NCBI RefSeq assembly: GCF_004310425.1
Contig: NZ_SIUB01000003.1
Coordinates: 372,001 to 436,000, forward strand
Direction: 5' to 3'
Source: Hansschlegelia quercus
Lineage (GTDB): Bacteria; Pseudomonadota; Alphaproteobacteria; Rhizobiales; Methylopilaceae
DNA: 64,000 nt
A model generated the notes under the pieces. The model did no database searches, had not been told where the DNA came from, and saw only the letters and a list, made by a program, of their open reading frames with translations. The number at the start of each line of letters is the position of its first letter. Position 1 is the first letter of the stretch. The position numbers and the translations under genes were made by a program. Shown here piece after piece: positions 9,019 to 19,964 of this stretch.

Positions 9019-10191
9019 CTAGAGCCCGCGCACCTTCGCGGCGGCGTCCAGGAAGCCCTTGGTCGTCGCGAACAGCTCCGGCACGTCGAGCAGGAAGGCG
9101 TCGTGGCCCTTGTCGGTCGCGATCTCGACGAAGCTGACATTCGCCGCCGCCGCGTTCAGCGCATGGACGACTTGGCGCGCGCCTTCCGTCGGAAACAGCC
9201 AGTCGGACGTGAAGGAGGCGACGCAGAAGCGCGTCTTCGTGCCCTTGAACGCCGCCGCAAGCGAGCCGCCATGGTCAGCGCCGAGATCGAAATAGTCCAT
9301 CGCGCGGGTGACGTAGAGATAGGAGTTCGCGTCGAACCGCTCGACGAAGCTTGCGCCCTGATGGCGCAGATAGCTTTCAATCTGAAAGTCGGCGTCGAAG
9401 CCGAAGGTGCGCCGGTCGCGGTCCTGCAGGTTGCGGCCGAACTTGGTCTGGAGCGCGGGCTCGGAGAGGTACGTGATGTGCGCCGCCATGCGCGCGACGG
9501 CGAGCCCCTTCCGCGGGATCGAACCCTCCAGAAGGTAGCGGCCGTCGCGCCAGTCCGGGTCGGCGGTGATCGCCTGCCGGCCGACCTCGTGGAAGGCGAT
9601 ATTTTGCGCGGAATGCTTGGCGGCGGTCGCAATCGGCAGCGCCGAGAACACGCGGTCAGGATGGCGGGCCGCCCATTGCAGCACCTGCATGCCGCCCATC
9701 GATCCGCCGACCGCGCAGAACAGGTCGGGGATGCCGAGATGGTCGAGCAGCAGCGCTTGCGCGTCGACCATGTCGCGGATGGTGACGAGCGGCAGCGACA
9801 GGCCATAGGGCTCGCCGGTCGCGGGATCGGTCGAGGCCGGCCCGGTCGTGCCCATGCAGCCGCCAACGACGTTCGAGCAGATGACGAAGAAGCGGTCGGT
9901 GTCGACGGGCCGGCCGGGGCCGACCATGGTCGACCACCAGCCTTGCTTGCCCGTGACGGGATGCACGTTCGCGACATGTTGGTCGCCGGTCAGCGCGTGG
10001 CAGACCAGCACCGCATTCGAGCGATCGCGGTTCAACACGCCGTAGGTCTGGTAGGCGATCCGCAGCGGCGCCAGCGTCGAGCCGGATTCAAGCTTGAGCG
10101 GCTTGCCGATGGCGGCGACGAGCGAACGGGGATTATCGGCCTCGCGTCGCGCGGCCGCATTCACCGACAGTTCGATCGTCGCCTCGTTCAT
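9019..10191 (-). CDS. metX: Homoserine O-acetyltransferase
   Basis: A 390-residue alpha/beta-hydrolase of the MetX family, which activates homoserine by acylation for methionine synthesis in the cytoplasm. The nucleophile elbow GGSMGGMQ places Ser164; the Asp is in TSDWLFP and the His in DKGHDAFL near the C-terminus. The oxyanion-side motif CHALTGDQH and the [12 protein letters not shown] signature agree with MetX. Some MetX-like enzymes in proteobacteria use succinyl- rather than acetyl-CoA, and I cannot separate these by eye. It converges on the OPX gene (16-bp gap) and lies 60 bp downstream of hemA on the same strand. I see no SAM-II riboswitch in the short leader. Confidence 0.93.
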   Translation of the reverse strand: MNEATIELSVNAAARREADNPRSLVAAIGKPLKLESGSTLAPLRIAYQTYGVLNRDRSNAVLVCHALTGDQHVANVHPVTGKQGWWSTMVGPGRPVDTDRFFVICSNVVGGCMGTTGPASTDPATGEPYGLSLPLVTIRDMVDAQALLLDHLGIPDLFCAVGGSMGGMQVLQWAARHPDRVFSALPIATAAKHSAQNIAFHEVGRQAITADPDWRDGRYLLEGSIPRKGLAVARMAAHITYLSEPALQTKFGRNLQDRDRRTFGFDADFQIESYLRHQGASFVERFDANSYLYVTRAMDYFDLGADHGGSLAAAFKGTKTRFCVASFTSDWLFPTEGARQVVHALNAAAANVSFVEIATDKGHDAFLLDVPELFATTKGFLDAAAKVRGL

Positions 10192-10251
10192 GGGCCTGAG
10201 GGTGAAGACCTGTCGCGCGCCGCTGTCAACAATCAGGGCTTGCGCCCCGGC

Positions 10252-11478
10252 TTATTCGGCGGCGAGAGCCTCGTAGCGGCGGGGCAGGTCGAGCGCGCGC
10301 CACACGGCGTCGAGCGCCTGGGTCAACTCGCGGATCAGCGCGTCGTCGTGGAATGGCGACGGTGAAATCCTCAGCCGCTCTGTGCCGCGCGGGACGGTCG
10401 GGTAGTTGATCGGCTGGATGTAGATGCCGTGCTGCGTGAGCAGCATGTCGGTCGCCTGCTTGGCCTTTTCCGGACAGCCGACGAGGACCGGGACGATATG
10501 CGTCTCGGACGGCATCACAGGCAGGCCGATCGAGGCCAGCGCAAACTTGGTCTCCGCCGTCTGGCGGTGATGCCGGTCACGCTCGACTTGGCTGGTCTTG
10601 AGATGCGCGACCGAGGCGCGCGCCGCGGCCGCGATCGCCGGCGGTATCGCGGTGGTGAAGATGAAGCCCGGCGCATAGCAGCGGATGGCGTCGATGATCG
10701 GCTTCGACGCCGTGACATAGCCGCCGATCACGCCGAAGCCCTTGGCGAGCGTGCCTTCGATGACGGTCAAGCGGTCCATCACGCCGTCGCGCTCGGCGAT
10801 GCCTGCGCCGCGCGGGCCATAGAGGCCGACCGCATGGACCTCGTCGAGATAGGTCATCGCGCCGTATTTGTCGGCGAGGTCGCAGATCGCCGAGATCGGC
10901 GAAATGTCGCCGTCCATCGAGTACACGCTCTCGAACGCGATCAGCTTGTGTCGGTCGCCGGCCTCAATCAGCAGGCGCTCGAGGTCTTCGAGGTCGTTGT
11001 GCTGCCAGATCCTGCGCTCGCAGCCTGAGCCGCGGACGCCGGCGATCATCGAGGCGTGGTTGAGCGCGTCGGATAGGATCACGCAATTCGGCAGCAGCCG
11101 CGCGATGGTCGAGATAGACGCCTCATTCGAGACGTAGCCGGAGGTGAAGACGAGGCCCGCTTCCTTGCCATGGAGGTCAGCGAGCTCCTGCTCGAGCAGG
11201 ACGAGAGGGTGATTGTTGCCGGCGATGTTGCGGGTGCCGCCGGCGCCAGCGCCGACCTTCATCGCGGTCTCGGTCAGGGCGGCGAGCACCTTGGGATGCT
11301 GGCCCATGCCGAGATAGTCATTGGAGCACCAGACCACGACGTCGCGCGCGCCTTCGGGCGCATGCCACGTCGCATGCGGGAAATCTCCCGCACGGCGCTC
11401 GAGGTCAGCGAAGACACGGTAGCGCTTTTCTGAGTGAAGCTGCTCGACCGCGCCGCGGAAAACGTCGTCATAGGTCAT
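10252..11478 (-). CDS. hemA: 5-aminolevulinate synthase
   Basis: A 408-residue PLP enzyme of the alpha-oxoamine synthase family, condensing glycine and succinyl-CoA to 5-aminolevulinate, the first step of haem synthesis by the C4 route used in alphaproteobacteria. Diagnostic strings are [29 protein letters not shown], the [11 protein letters not shown] motif with the cofactor Asp, and the Schiff-base lysine in GTLAKGFG (Lys246). I chose ATG 11478 (MTYDDVFRG, typical of the family); an in-frame ATG at 11490 adds four residues. A possible iron-control/FNR-like palindrome lies 10-22 bp upstream of these starts (11500-11516). metX follows after 60 bp. Confidence 0.95.
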   Translation of the reverse strand: MTYDDVFRGAVEQLHSEKRYRVFADLERRAGDFPHATWHAPEGARDVVVWCSNDYLGMGQHPKVLAALTETAMKVGAGAGGTRNIAGNNHPLVLLEQELADLHGKEAGLVFTSGYVSNEASISTIARLLPNCVILSDALNHASMIAGVRGSGCERRIWQHNDLEDLERLLIEAGDRHKLIAFESVYSMDGDISPISAICDLADKYGAMTYLDEVHAVGLYGPRGAGIAERDGVMDRLTVIEGTLAKGFGVIGGYVTASKPIIDAIRCYAPGFIFTTAIPPAIAAAARASVAHLKTSQVERDRHHRQTAETKFALASIGLPVMPSETHIVPVLVGCPEKAKQATDMLLTQHGIYIQPINYPTVPRGTERLRISPSPFHDDALIRELTQALDAVWRALDLPRRYEALAAE

Positions 11479-11499
11479 GTGGCGTCTCATCCCGCCCAC

Positions 11500-11516
11500 T
11501 TGATAATCATTCTAGG
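11500..11516 (-). promoter_or_regulatory. Possible Irr/ICE-like or FNR-type site upstream of hemA
   Basis: On the hemA strand this 17-mer reads CCTAGAATGATTATCAA. It matches the rhizobial iron control element TTTAGAA-N3-TTCTAAA at 10 of 14 fixed positions. It also carries one perfect FNR/FixK half-site (ATCAA) with a poor partner. Both regulators are known to act on haem genes in this group. It is an isolated AT-rich patch in very GC-rich DNA, immediately ahead of the hemA start. The match is suggestive only. Confidence 0.35.
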
Positions 11517-11749
11517 ACCAAATGTCGCCTCCCTCGGAAAGGAAAGCGACAGAAGGCCGCGTCTGGGCTGGGATGTCTTTTTGCGGTCGCTAGAGAGCGC
11601 GGGACGCCCGGCCAGTCGCGCGGGCGAGCACCGCGATCGGGATGAGCTCGACCAGGATGATACGAGCGCCGTCACCGCTGTTTCATCTTCGGCGGGGCGC
11701 CTGATATGACCGCTCGCTCGATCCACTGAAGCAAGCGGGTAGAAGGCTG

Positions 11750-12565
11750 ATGGCGTCGATGCGTCTGATCGTGGCGGGGGCGGCCGGCAGGATGGGCCGC
11801 GCGCTTACCCGCGCCATCGTAGAGACCGAGGGCGCGGAGCTCTCCGGCGCCTTCGAGCGGCCGGGGAGTCCGGCGATCGGTCAGGACGCCGGCGAACTTG
11901 CGGGCGTCGGACGGCTCGGCGTGGCGATCTCGGACGACCCGCTGTCGCTGGTCGTTTCGGCCGACGGCGCGCTCGACTTCACGACGCCGGACGCAACCGT
12001 CGCGCTCTCGGAACTCGCGGCGCAGGGGCGCATCGTCCACGTCATCGGCACGACGGGGCTGGAGGAAAAACACCTCGCCCGGCTCGACGCCGCAGCCCGG
12101 CACGCCGTGATCGTCCGCTCCGGCAATATGAGCCTCGGCGTCAATCTGCTGGCGGCTTTGGTCCGTCAGGCGGCCGCCGCGCTCGGGCCGGACTGGGATC
12201 TCGAAATCCTGGAGATGCATCATCGCGCCAAGGTCGATGCGCCGTCGGGCACCGCGCTGCTGCTCGGCGAAGCGGCGGCCGAGGGGCGCAAGATATCGCT
12301 CGCGGAACACTCCGTCCGCTCGCGCGACGGGCATACCGGCGCACGGCCGGAGGGGACGATCGGCTTCGCCACGTTGCGCGGCGGAAGCGTCGTCGGCGAC
12401 CACACCGTGATCCTCGCCGGCTCTGGCGAGCGGGTGGAGCTCAGCCATCGCGCAGAGGACCGCATGATCTTCGCCCGCGGCGCGGTGAAGGCGGCGCTTT
12501 GGGGCTACCGTCGCAAGCCCGGCCATTATTCGATGGCTGACGTGCTCGGTTTCGCCGGCCAGTGA
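11750..12565 (+). CDS. dapB: 4-hydroxy-tetrahydrodipicolinate reductase
   Basis: A 271-residue NAD(P)H-dependent reductase of the lysine/diaminopimelate pathway. The Rossmann motif [10 protein letters not shown] is at the N-terminus, DFTTPDAT and GTTGL follow, and the catalytic block [17 protein letters not shown] carries the proton-donor histidines and lysine. The C-terminal tetramerisation segment ends [11 protein letters not shown]. The start at 11750 is preceded by GAAGG seven bases upstream; ATG 11759 is an alternative. The gene is 250 bp from the divergent hemA and 90 bp ahead of gpmA on the same strand, so dapB and gpmA may share a transcript. Confidence 0.95.
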   Translation: MASMRLIVAGAAGRMGRALTRAIVETEGAELSGAFERPGSPAIGQDAGELAGVGRLGVAISDDPLSLVVSADGALDFTTPDATVALSELAAQGRIVHVIGTTGLEEKHLARLDAAARHAVIVRSGNMSLGVNLLAALVRQAAAALGPDWDLEILEMHHRAKVDAPSGTALLLGEAAAEGRKISLAEHSVRSRDGHTGARPEGTIGFATLRGGSVVGDHTVILAGSGERVELSHRAEDRMIFARGAVKAALWGYRRKPGHYSMADVLGFAGQ

Positions 12566-12654
12566 GGAAAAGCCGCGGTGCAAACGGTCCGCTGCTGGGG
12601 TAAGGGATCGATCCCGCGCCAGTGGCGCCGAGACCTGCCGAGAGAGTTCGTCAT

Positions 12655-13296
12655 ATGAGCCGTCGCCTCGTCCTCGTCCGTCACGGTCAGAGCGAGTGGA
12701 ACCTGAAGAACCTGTTCACAGGATGGAAGGATCCCGATCTGACGGAGAAGGGCGTCGAGGAGGCGAAGGAGGCAGGTCGCCGGTTGAAGGCCGAAGGCGT
12801 CAACTTCGACATCGCCTTCACCTCGAAGCTAATCCGCGCCCAGCGCACCAACCAGCTGATCCTCTCGGAGCTCGGCCAACGCGGCGTGAAGACGATCGAG
12901 GACGAGGCGCTGAACGAGCGCGACTATGGCGAGCTGACCGGCCTCAACAAGGACGAGGCTCGCAAGACATGGGGCGAGGGGCGCGTGCTGTTGTGGCGCC
13001 GCTCCTATGACGTGCCGCCCCCCGGCGGCGAGAGCCTGAAGGATACCGTCGCGCGCGCGCTTCCTTACTTCGTCCGTGAAATCCTGCCGCATGTGTTGAG
13101 CGGGCGCACAACGCTCGTCACGGCGCACGGCAACTCGCTTCGCGCGCTCATCATGACGCTTGAGCGGCTGACGCCGGACCAGCTTCTCAAGCGCGAATTG
13201 TTCACCGGCGCGCCGGTGATCTACGAAATGAATGCGGACTCGACAATCGCCTCGTTCCGCGACCTCGCCGGACCTGCGACAAAAAAGGTCCAATGA
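12655..13296 (+). CDS. gpmA: 2,3-bisphosphoglycerate-dependent phosphoglycerate mutase
   Basis: A 213-residue histidine-phosphatase-fold enzyme interconverting 2- and 3-phosphoglycerate. The phospho-histidine motif [12 protein letters not shown] is at residues 5-16 (His10), followed by [30 protein letters not shown] and the second catalytic histidine in [11 protein letters not shown]. It is shorter than the ~250-residue E. coli enzyme, a common alphaproteobacterial variant. The ATG at 12655 is chosen over the longer frame from 12622 because conservation begins at [10 protein letters not shown] and AGAGAG lies upstream. It follows dapB. Confidence 0.94.
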   Translation: MSRRLVLVRHGQSEWNLKNLFTGWKDPDLTEKGVEEAKEAGRRLKAEGVNFDIAFTSKLIRAQRTNQLILSELGQRGVKTIEDEALNERDYGELTGLNKDEARKTWGEGRVLLWRRSYDVPPPGGESLKDTVARALPYFVREILPHVLSGRTTLVTAHGNSLRALIMTLERLTPDQLLKRELFTGAPVIYEMNADSTIASFRDLAGPATKKVQ

Positions 13297-13376
13297 CCTC
13301 CGACCTGCCCGCATGACAGGGTCGCGGCGGTAATATGTGATTGGCGTCGCGGCGTTTGCGGCGCATCATTGGCCAT

Positions 13377-14486
13377 ATGGCGCATTCGGCTGTTGGCGGT
13401 TGGCGCGGCGCACTTGGGGTCGGGGCCATCGCAGCCACGCTCGCCCTGACGCCTTGCGCCGCTGCTCAGGCCGGTTCGTCCAGCCCCACATCCGAAGCTC
13501 CTTCTCCACGGCCAACCGAGGACGATGCGCCGAAGCAGGCGGCGTTCTGCGGCGGGGTCGATCTGGTCCGAGCGCTTCAGGTCAGCGATCCCGCGAGCTT
13601 CGAGCGGTTCGACAGCGCCGCCCGCATGGTGGTGAATGGCGCGGGCTTGCTGTGGCGGGTCGACGCTCCGGGGATGCAGCCGTCCTACCTCTTCGGGACC
13701 ATGCACTCGAGTGAGGCGTTTGCGAGCTCGTTCGACGACCTCGTGCTGCGCGCGCTGTCGCGCTCTAAGCTGGTCGCGACCGAACTGCCCGGCGCCAGCA
13801 CGCGGCGCATCGCAAACGAACTGCGCCGCCTCGTGGGCGCGCGCTCCTTCCGGCCGCAGGGCGGCTCGCTCGACGCCCTGCCGGACAGCGCGCGGGTCGC
13901 GGTCGAGAGCCGGCTCGCCTCGATCGGCATCTCGCACGCGGTCGCGTCGCAGCTCCAGCCCTGGTTCCTCGCTTTATCGCTTTCGCGCTCGAACTGCTCG
14001 GCGACCGCCGCGCGCAGCGGGGCGCCGCAGGAGACCGCGGACGCGCGGATCGAGCGGCTCGCGCTGGAGCAGGGCGCGACCGTGCTCGGCCTGGAGACAC
14101 CCGCCGAGCAGGTCGACGCTTTGGCCTCGGTGCCGGACGAGGTCGCGCTGAGGATGCTGAAGGACGCGGCCGAGCGGCGCGTCAGTCCCGAGGACTTCGA
14201 GAGCACGATCACCGGGCTCTATTCGGCCCGGCGCATCGGCTATCTGCTCGCGATGCGCGGGCAGAACTGGGCGGGCGTGCTCGACGGCGACGGCTATGCC
14301 GATTTCATCTCGGCCTTCGTCGGGTCGTTCATCACCAGACGCAACCACGCCATGGCTGCCCGCGCGACGCCGATCCTCGCGCAAGGAGGAGCGTTCGTCG
14401 CGGTGGGGGCGCTGCACCTTCCTGGCGAGGAAGGCATGGTCGAACTGATCCGTCGTCAGGGCTTCGCCGTGTCGAGGATCTGGTGA
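13377..14486 (+). CDS. TraB/GumN family protein, secreted
   Basis: A 369-residue protein with an N-terminal Sec-type signal (GALGVGAIAATLALTPCAAAQAG). The TraB/GumN domain starts at LLWRVDAPGMQPSYLFGTMHSSE, with the first conserved GTxH motif, and ends with FVAVGALHLPGEEGMVELIRRQGFAVSRIW, with the second conserved GxxHLxG motif. The family resembles Tiki-type metalloproteases, but bacterial functions are mostly unknown. The open frame begins with TTG at 13341; ATG 13377 starts the signal peptide. It lies 80 bp after gpmA and converges on the LpoA-like gene (15-bp gap). The family call is firm; the role is unknown. Confidence 0.85.
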   Translation: MAHSAVGGWRGALGVGAIAATLALTPCAAAQAGSSSPTSEAPSPRPTEDDAPKQAAFCGGVDLVRALQVSDPASFERFDSAARMVVNGAGLLWRVDAPGMQPSYLFGTMHSSEAFASSFDDLVLRALSRSKLVATELPGASTRRIANELRRLVGARSFRPQGGSLDALPDSARVAVESRLASIGISHAVASQLQPWFLALSLSRSNCSATAARSGAPQETADARIERLALEQGATVLGLETPAEQVDALASVPDEVALRMLKDAAERRVSPEDFESTITGLYSARRIGYLLAMRGQNWAGVLDGDGYADFISAFVGSFITRRNHAMAARATPILAQGGAFVAVGALHLPGEEGMVELIRRQGFAVSRIW

Positions 14487-14501
14487 CGGAGCATTCACTC
14501 G

Positions 14502-15746
14502 TTAGTTGGCGGGAGCCGCCGCCTGCGCGGTCTGTCCGCCAAAGCTCTTCGGCGGCGAGCTGACCATACGCGGCGTCCCGCCGCCGATCTCGTAGACTGC
14601 GAGGCCGCGCTCGTTGGCGCCGTTCGACTTGAAGCGGAACGCGCCATCGACGCCTGCGAAGCCGGAGGGGCTGGAGAAGGTCTGATCGCTCAACGCGCCT
14701 GCCCCCTGCGCCTTGACCAGCGCCGCCGCGAGCGAGGTCGCGTCGTAGGCGAGCGAGGCCGTGCGGACGGGGTCCTCGCCGTATTTGGCGCGGTAGCGGG
14801 CGGCGAAGCTGCGGTAGCCGCTATCGTCGGGCGCGGCGTACCATGCGCCGGCGAGGCTCGCGTCGTGGGCGAGCGCGGGATCGTCCCACAAGCCCGTTCC
14901 GAGCAATTGCACGCGCTTGAGGTTCACGCCGTTGGTCGCGAGCAGGCCGATCAGCGTCTGGACGTCGCCTGCGGAGGCCGGGATGAACAGCGCGTCGGCC
15001 TGGGGCAGCGCGGAGGCGATTCTGGTGACGGCCTCCGCCATCTTCGTCTTGTCGGCGGCGTAGCGCTCCAGCCCGACAACCCTGCCGCCTGATTTGGCGA
15101 CCGCCTGCTGGAAGGCGCCTTCGACGACGGAGCCGTAGCCGTTTTCCGGCAGCAGCGCCGCGAACGACCGCTTACCCTGCGAGGCGGCATAGGAGACCAC
15201 TCGCTGGACGTCGGATTCCGGCAAGAAGCTCAGGAGGTACACGCCCGGGCCGGCCACGTTGGCGTCGGTCGAGAAGGCGAGCACGGGCACGCCCTTCTGA
15301 CGCGCGACCTGCCCGGCGCTCGCGACGGTGTGGGCGAACAGCGGCCCGATGACGAGCTTCGCGCCCTCGTCAGTCGCCTGGGAGACCGCCGCCTGCGCGC
15401 CCTGCGCGGTGCCGCCGTCGTCCTTCACCACCAACTGGATGTCGGGCGCGTTGGATTCGGAGATCGCGAGCTCCGCGGCCCGCTTCATGGACTGAGCGGC
15501 CATCCCAGCGTTCCCGGAGGCCGAAGTCGGCAGCACCAGCGCAACCTTCACCGAGCCCTGACCGAGCATGTCGGCGGCGCCCGTCGGCGCGCCGAGCGGC
15601 GCCTGCTCGACCTGCGGCGTCGGCACGCCCTGCATAGGGTCGAGCTTCGCCTGGGAGGGGCTGTCCGGGGTGTCGCAGCCGGAAAGCGCAAACGCCGCCG
15701 CCGCGACCAATATCGCGCTGCGGATGGTCCGCGGGAGGACGTTCAT
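14502..15746 (-). CDS. Penicillin-binding protein activator, LpoA C-terminal-like lipoprotein
   Basis: A 414-residue lipoprotein with signal SAILVAAAAFALSGC (lipobox LSGC). The mature part is a Leu/Ile/Val-type periplasmic-binding fold: VKVALVLPTSASGNAGMAAQSMKRAAELAI, VVKDDGGTAQGA, VIGPLFAHTVASAGQ and LAYDATSLAAALV. This type is annotated as a penicillin-binding-protein activator because the C-terminal domain of LpoA has the same fold. It may regulate peptidoglycan synthases at the outer membrane or simply bind a ligand. The gene diverges from rsmI with 104 bp between them, a very common alphaproteobacterial arrangement. ATG 15746 is preferred to the GTG at 15755. Confidence 0.83.
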   Translation of the reverse strand: MNVLPRTIRSAILVAAAAFALSGCDTPDSPSQAKLDPMQGVPTPQVEQAPLGAPTGAADMLGQGSVKVALVLPTSASGNAGMAAQSMKRAAELAISESNAPDIQLVVKDDGGTAQGAQAAVSQATDEGAKLVIGPLFAHTVASAGQVARQKGVPVLAFSTDANVAGPGVYLLSFLPESDVQRVVSYAASQGKRSFAALLPENGYGSVVEGAFQQAVAKSGGRVVGLERYAADKTKMAEAVTRIASALPQADALFIPASAGDVQTLIGLLATNGVNLKRVQLLGTGLWDDPALAHDASLAGAWYAAPDDSGYRSFAARYRAKYGEDPVRTASLAYDATSLAAALVKAQGAGALSDQTFSSPSGFAGVDGAFRFKSNGANERGLAVYEIGGGTPRMVSSPPKSFGGQTAQAAAPAN

Positions 15747-15850
15747 GACGTTCACCGTGTCTGGCGCGAAGGCCGCCGGCCTGCAGGGCCGCTTTGCGAG
15801 AGGGTCGCGCCTCGATAGAGTTTATTGATCAGTAGCCAACGAGCCGATGC

Positions 15851-16810
15851 ATGCCAAGGGCGGAGCGCCAGAAACATCCTCAGGATACCCCCTCCGACGA
15901 GATCGTCGATGGACGGCGCTCCTACGTCCTCGCCGGGCAGCGTCTTGTCGCGCCGCCGCTCGCGCCGGGCCTTCACGTTGTCGCGACGCCGATCGGGGCG
16001 CTTGCCGACGTTACGATCCGCGCGCTGGAGACGCTGGCCGCCGCCGACCTCATCCTGTGCGAGGACACGCGCGTATCCCGCAAGCTGACCTCGCATTACG
16101 GAATCTCGGCGACGCTCACCGCCTATCACGAGCATAACGCCTCCGAGATGCGGCCGAAGGTGATGGCGCGGCTCAGCGCGGGGCAGCGCGTCGCGCTGAT
16201 CTCCGACGCCGGGACTCCTCTGGTCTCGGACCCGGGCTTCAAGCTGGTGCGCGACGCGGTCGAGGCGGGCGTTCACGTCGTCGCGGCGCCTGGCGCGTCC
16301 GCGGTGCTGACTGCGCTGGTGGTCTCGGGACTGCCGACCGACCGCTTTTTCTTCGAGGGCTTCCTGCCCCCGAAGCGCCACGCCCGGCAGGCGCGCGCGG
16401 CGGAGCTTGCCCGCATCCCCGCGACGCTCGTGCTGTTCGAGACCGGCCCCCGGCTCGCCGACGCGCTCGCCGACCTTGCGGAAGGGCTTGGGTCCCGGCC
16501 GGCGGCGATCGCCCGCGAACTGACCAAGCGCTTCGAGGAGGTTCGGCGTGGGCCGCTCGACGAACTCGCGGCTCAACTCGCCGGCGAGCCGGACCCGAAG
16601 GGCGAGATCGTTTTGGTCATCGGGCCGCCGGTCGAGGCCGCGCCGTCCGCGGACGACATCGACGCGCTGCTCGCGGCCGCGCTCGCCCGCGCCTCGGTGA
16701 AGGACGCGGTGGCGGAGGTGTCGGCCGCATCAGGCGTCGCGCGGCGCGAGGTGTATGCCCGCGCCCTGGAACTCTCGAAGGCTCAAGATTCTTCGAAGGC
16801 AAAAATCTGA
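15851..16810 (+). CDS. rsmI: 16S rRNA (cytidine(1402)-2'-O)-methyltransferase
   Basis: A 319-residue SAM-dependent tetrapyrrole-methylase-fold enzyme that methylates C1402 in the ribosomal decoding centre. Motifs in order: LHVVATPIGALADVTIRALETL, LILCEDTRVSRKL, ALISDAGTPLVSDPGF, PGASAVLTAL and FEGFLPPK. About 35 extra residues precede the conserved core, so a later start is possible, but ATG 15851 is the first clear one. The stop overlaps the ATG of the YraN-family gene (TGATG), a classic rsmI-yraN pair, and gshB follows, so all probably form one operon. Confidence 0.94.
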   Translation: MPRAERQKHPQDTPSDEIVDGRRSYVLAGQRLVAPPLAPGLHVVATPIGALADVTIRALETLAAADLILCEDTRVSRKLTSHYGISATLTAYHEHNASEMRPKVMARLSAGQRVALISDAGTPLVSDPGFKLVRDAVEAGVHVVAAPGASAVLTALVVSGLPTDRFFFEGFLPPKRHARQARAAELARIPATLVLFETGPRLADALADLAEGLGSRPAAIARELTKRFEEVRRGPLDELAAQLAGEPDPKGEIVLVIGPPVEAAPSADDIDALLAAALARASVKDAVAEVSAASGVARREVYARALELSKAQDSSKAKI

Positions 16811-17175
16811 TGGCGGCCGCAGGCGCGCGCCTCCGCGCGTTCCGGCTTGGCCTTCGCGCCGAGACCATCGCGGTCTGGCTTCTGAGGCTGAAAGGCTGGT
16901 CGATTCTCGGCCGCCGCTTCACCGAAGGCACGGGCGAGGTCGACGTGATCGCCGTGCGAGGCCGCACGCTCGCCTTTGTGGAAGTGAAGGCGCGCGCTGA
17001 TTTCGCCCGCGCGATCGAGGCGGTGACGCCGCGACAGCAGGCGCGCATCCGTCGCGGCGCCGAAGCCTTTCTTGCGCGCAGGCCTGCTTATGCGGGATAT
17101 GTCGTGACGTTCGACGTGATCCTGGTTGCGCCGCGTCGCCTGCCGCAGCACCTTGCAAACGCTTTCGGCCTCTAG
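16810..17175 (+). CDS. YraN family (UPF0102) endonuclease-like protein
   Basis: A 121-residue protein with the UPF0102 core: a helix AETIAVWLLRLKGWSILGRRF, then EGTGEVDVIAVRGRTLAFVEVKARADF, which carries the PD-(D/E)xK-type acidic residues and EVK, resembling Holliday-junction-resolvase folds. Activity is not established for most members. The ATG lies in a TGATG overlap with rsmI, so translation is probably coupled, and gshB begins 12 bp later. Confidence 0.9.
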   Translation: MAAAGARLRAFRLGLRAETIAVWLLRLKGWSILGRRFTEGTGEVDVIAVRGRTLAFVEVKARADFARAIEAVTPRQQARIRRGAEAFLARRPAYAGYVVTFDVILVAPRRLPQHLANAFGL

Positions 17176-17187
17176 AGAATCACTCCC

Positions 17188-18128
<941 letters not shown>

Positions 18129-18132
<4 letters not shown>

Positions 18133-19046
18133 CGCCGATGCGTCTGCTCGTCTCCGTGCTCTTCGCTCTAGGGGTCTCAGCGGGCCTCGCGCACGCCCAG
18201 GACGTCCGGCCGGCGGGTTTCTCGCTGCCGCCGATGGTCGCGACGCCCATGACGCCCGCGAAGGAGCTGTTCGGGCGCGTCCAGCGCCCGAACGCAGGTC
18301 CCGACCGCTCGATCGGCTTCTATTCCAACGGCTGCATGTCGGGCGGCGTCGCGCTACCGCTGACCGGCCCGACTTGGCAGGTCATGCGCCCCGGCCGCAA
18401 CCGCTTCTACGGCCGGCGGCGGCTGATCGCGATGATCCAGAGGGTGTCGAAAAAGGTCGCCGCTCAGACGAACTGGGCCGGCCTGCTGATCGGAGACATG
18501 GCCCAGCCGCGCGGCGGGCCGATGCTGGGCGGGCACGGGTCGCACCAGATCGGCCTCGACGTCGACATCTGGCTGCGGCAGATGCCGGCCCAGGAAATCC
18601 CGATGGCGCAGCGCGAGACGATCATGTCGTCGATGGTCGTCGCGCAAAACCGGATCGACGTGAACGGATATTGGACGCCCGACACGTTGGGGGCGATCAA
18701 GGCGGTGGCGACCGATCCGGAGGTCGAGCGCGTGCTGGTGAACCCGGCGATCAAGCGCGCGATCTGCCGTCAGGCCACGGGCGATCGGTCATGGCTGCAG
18801 AAGGTCCGCCCGAACTGGGGCCACGACTATCACATGCACGTTCGCATCGGCTGCGGCGGCGAGAAGTCCTGCCGCCCTCAGCGCGACGTCGTGCCGGGAG
18901 AAGGCTGCGGCAAGGAGCTCGACTACTGGTTCCAGAGGGCGATCCTGTTTCCGGATCCCTCGCCTAAGAAGCCTTCGAAGGCGCCGCCACCCTTCACGGT
19001 CGCGAAGCTACCCGGCGAGTGCGCCGCGGTGCTCAACGCGCCGTAG
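18129..19046 (+). CDS. mepA: Penicillin-insensitive murein endopeptidase
   Basis: A 305-residue periplasmic LAS-type zinc peptidase that cuts D-Ala-meso-DAP cross-links in peptidoglycan. A signal peptide ([19 protein letters not shown]) leads to the mature protein. Zinc motifs are [14 protein letters not shown] (HxxxxxxxD) and [12 protein letters not shown] (HxH). The conserved cysteine-rich C-terminal part ([23 protein letters not shown]) is present. ATG 18129 overlaps the gshB stop; ATG 18138 would also give a good signal peptide. It converges on the ABC ATPase gene (30-bp gap). Confidence 0.93.
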
Positions 19047-19076
19047 AACGTCGGCGGCGCCACGCAGCCCGCAGTC

Positions 19077-19964
19077 TCAGTCGATCCCGTCCTTTATCGG
19101 CGCGAGCCGGACGATCGGTGTCACCGGCTCATCCTCCGCCGCCTGCGCCTGCTCCTGCGCGTGAATGAAGCCTTCGAGGCGGATCAGCGCCGCCTTGAGG
19201 GCGGGAGAATCAAGGTCGCGGGCGCCGGGAAGCGCTGGCACGTCCATGAGCTCGACGACTTCGCCGGGATTGGTCTTCAGCACCAGCACGCGGTCGGCGA
19301 GCAGCAGGGCCTCGTCGAGGTCGTGGGTGATGAAGACGATGGTGACGTCGATCTTGCGCCAGATGTCGATGAGGTAGGCCTGCATCCGCGCGCGGGTGCG
19401 GGCGTCGAGCGCGGAGAACGGCTCGTCCATCAGCAGGATGCGCGGCTGGATCGCGAGCGCGCGGGCGATCGCGACGCGCTGCTTCATGCCGCCGGAAAGG
19501 TGGTGAGGATAGGCGTCGGCATAGGGCTCCAGGCCGACGAGGTCGAGCCATTGCCGCGCCTCGCGCGCCGCCTCGTCCTTCGGCTTGTTCGCCATCTGCA
19601 GGCCGAACATGACGTTCCCGAGCACGGTGAGCCACGGAAACAGCGTATACCCCTGGAACACCATCGCGCGGTCGGGCCCGGGGCCGTGCACGGGCTTGCC
19701 GTCGACCAGGATGTCCCCGCCCTGCGCCTCCTCAAGTCCGGCGATCGTGCGGATCAAGGTCGACTTCCCGCAGCCGGAGGGTCCGACGACGCAGAGGAAC
19801 TCGCGGCGGCGGACCTTGAGGTGGACGTTGTTGAGAATGGTCCGCTCGGAGGTGCCGTGCGGGACGGTCTTCACCAGCCCGCGCACGTCAAGGATCGCCT
19901 CGCGGGCGTTGAGCCGGTCGAGGCGCGCGGCGACCTGGTGTTCGATGGCGGACGGATCGCTCAT
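19077..19964 (-). CDS. NitT/TauT-family ABC transporter ATP-binding protein
   Basis: A 295-residue ABC ATPase with Walker [11 protein letters not shown]-loop VFQGYTLFPWLTV, signature LSGGMKQRVAIARALA, Walker B ILLMDEPFSALD and the switch histidine in VFITHDLDEAL. Its closest types are TauB/SsuB/NrtD ATPases. The C-terminal ~35 residues (acidic, ending PIVRLAPIKDGID) extend past the usual length. The permease stop overlaps its ATG (4 bp), so it is the last gene of a substrate-binding protein > permease > ATPase operon. A longer frame to 20549 runs antisense to codon bias through the permease and is rejected. The substrate is unknown. Confidence 0.9.
   Translation of the reverse strand: MSDPSAIEHQVAARLDRLNAREAILDVRGLVKTVPHGTSERTILNNVHLKVRRREFLCVVGPSGCGKSTLIRTIAGLEEAQGGDILVDGKPVHGPGPDRAMVFQGYTLFPWLTVLGNVMFGLQMANKPKDEAAREARQWLDLVGLEPYADAYPHHLSGGMKQRVAIARALAIQPRILLMDEPFSALDARTRARMQAYLIDIWRKIDVTIVFITHDLDEALLLADRVLVLKTNPGEVVELMDVPALPGARDLDSPALKAALIRLEGFIHAQEQAQAAEDEPVTPIVRLAPIKDGID

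Noticed and set aside
10192-10251. SAM-II riboswitch ahead of metX
   Set aside because: The 60-bp leader lacks the conserved pseudoknot elements as far as I can see and is very short.
8902-10365. Long plus-strand open frame opposite metX
   Set aside because: Arg/Glu/Asp-rich shadow of a well-supported metX on the minus strand, typical of high-GC antisense frames; no domain recognisable.
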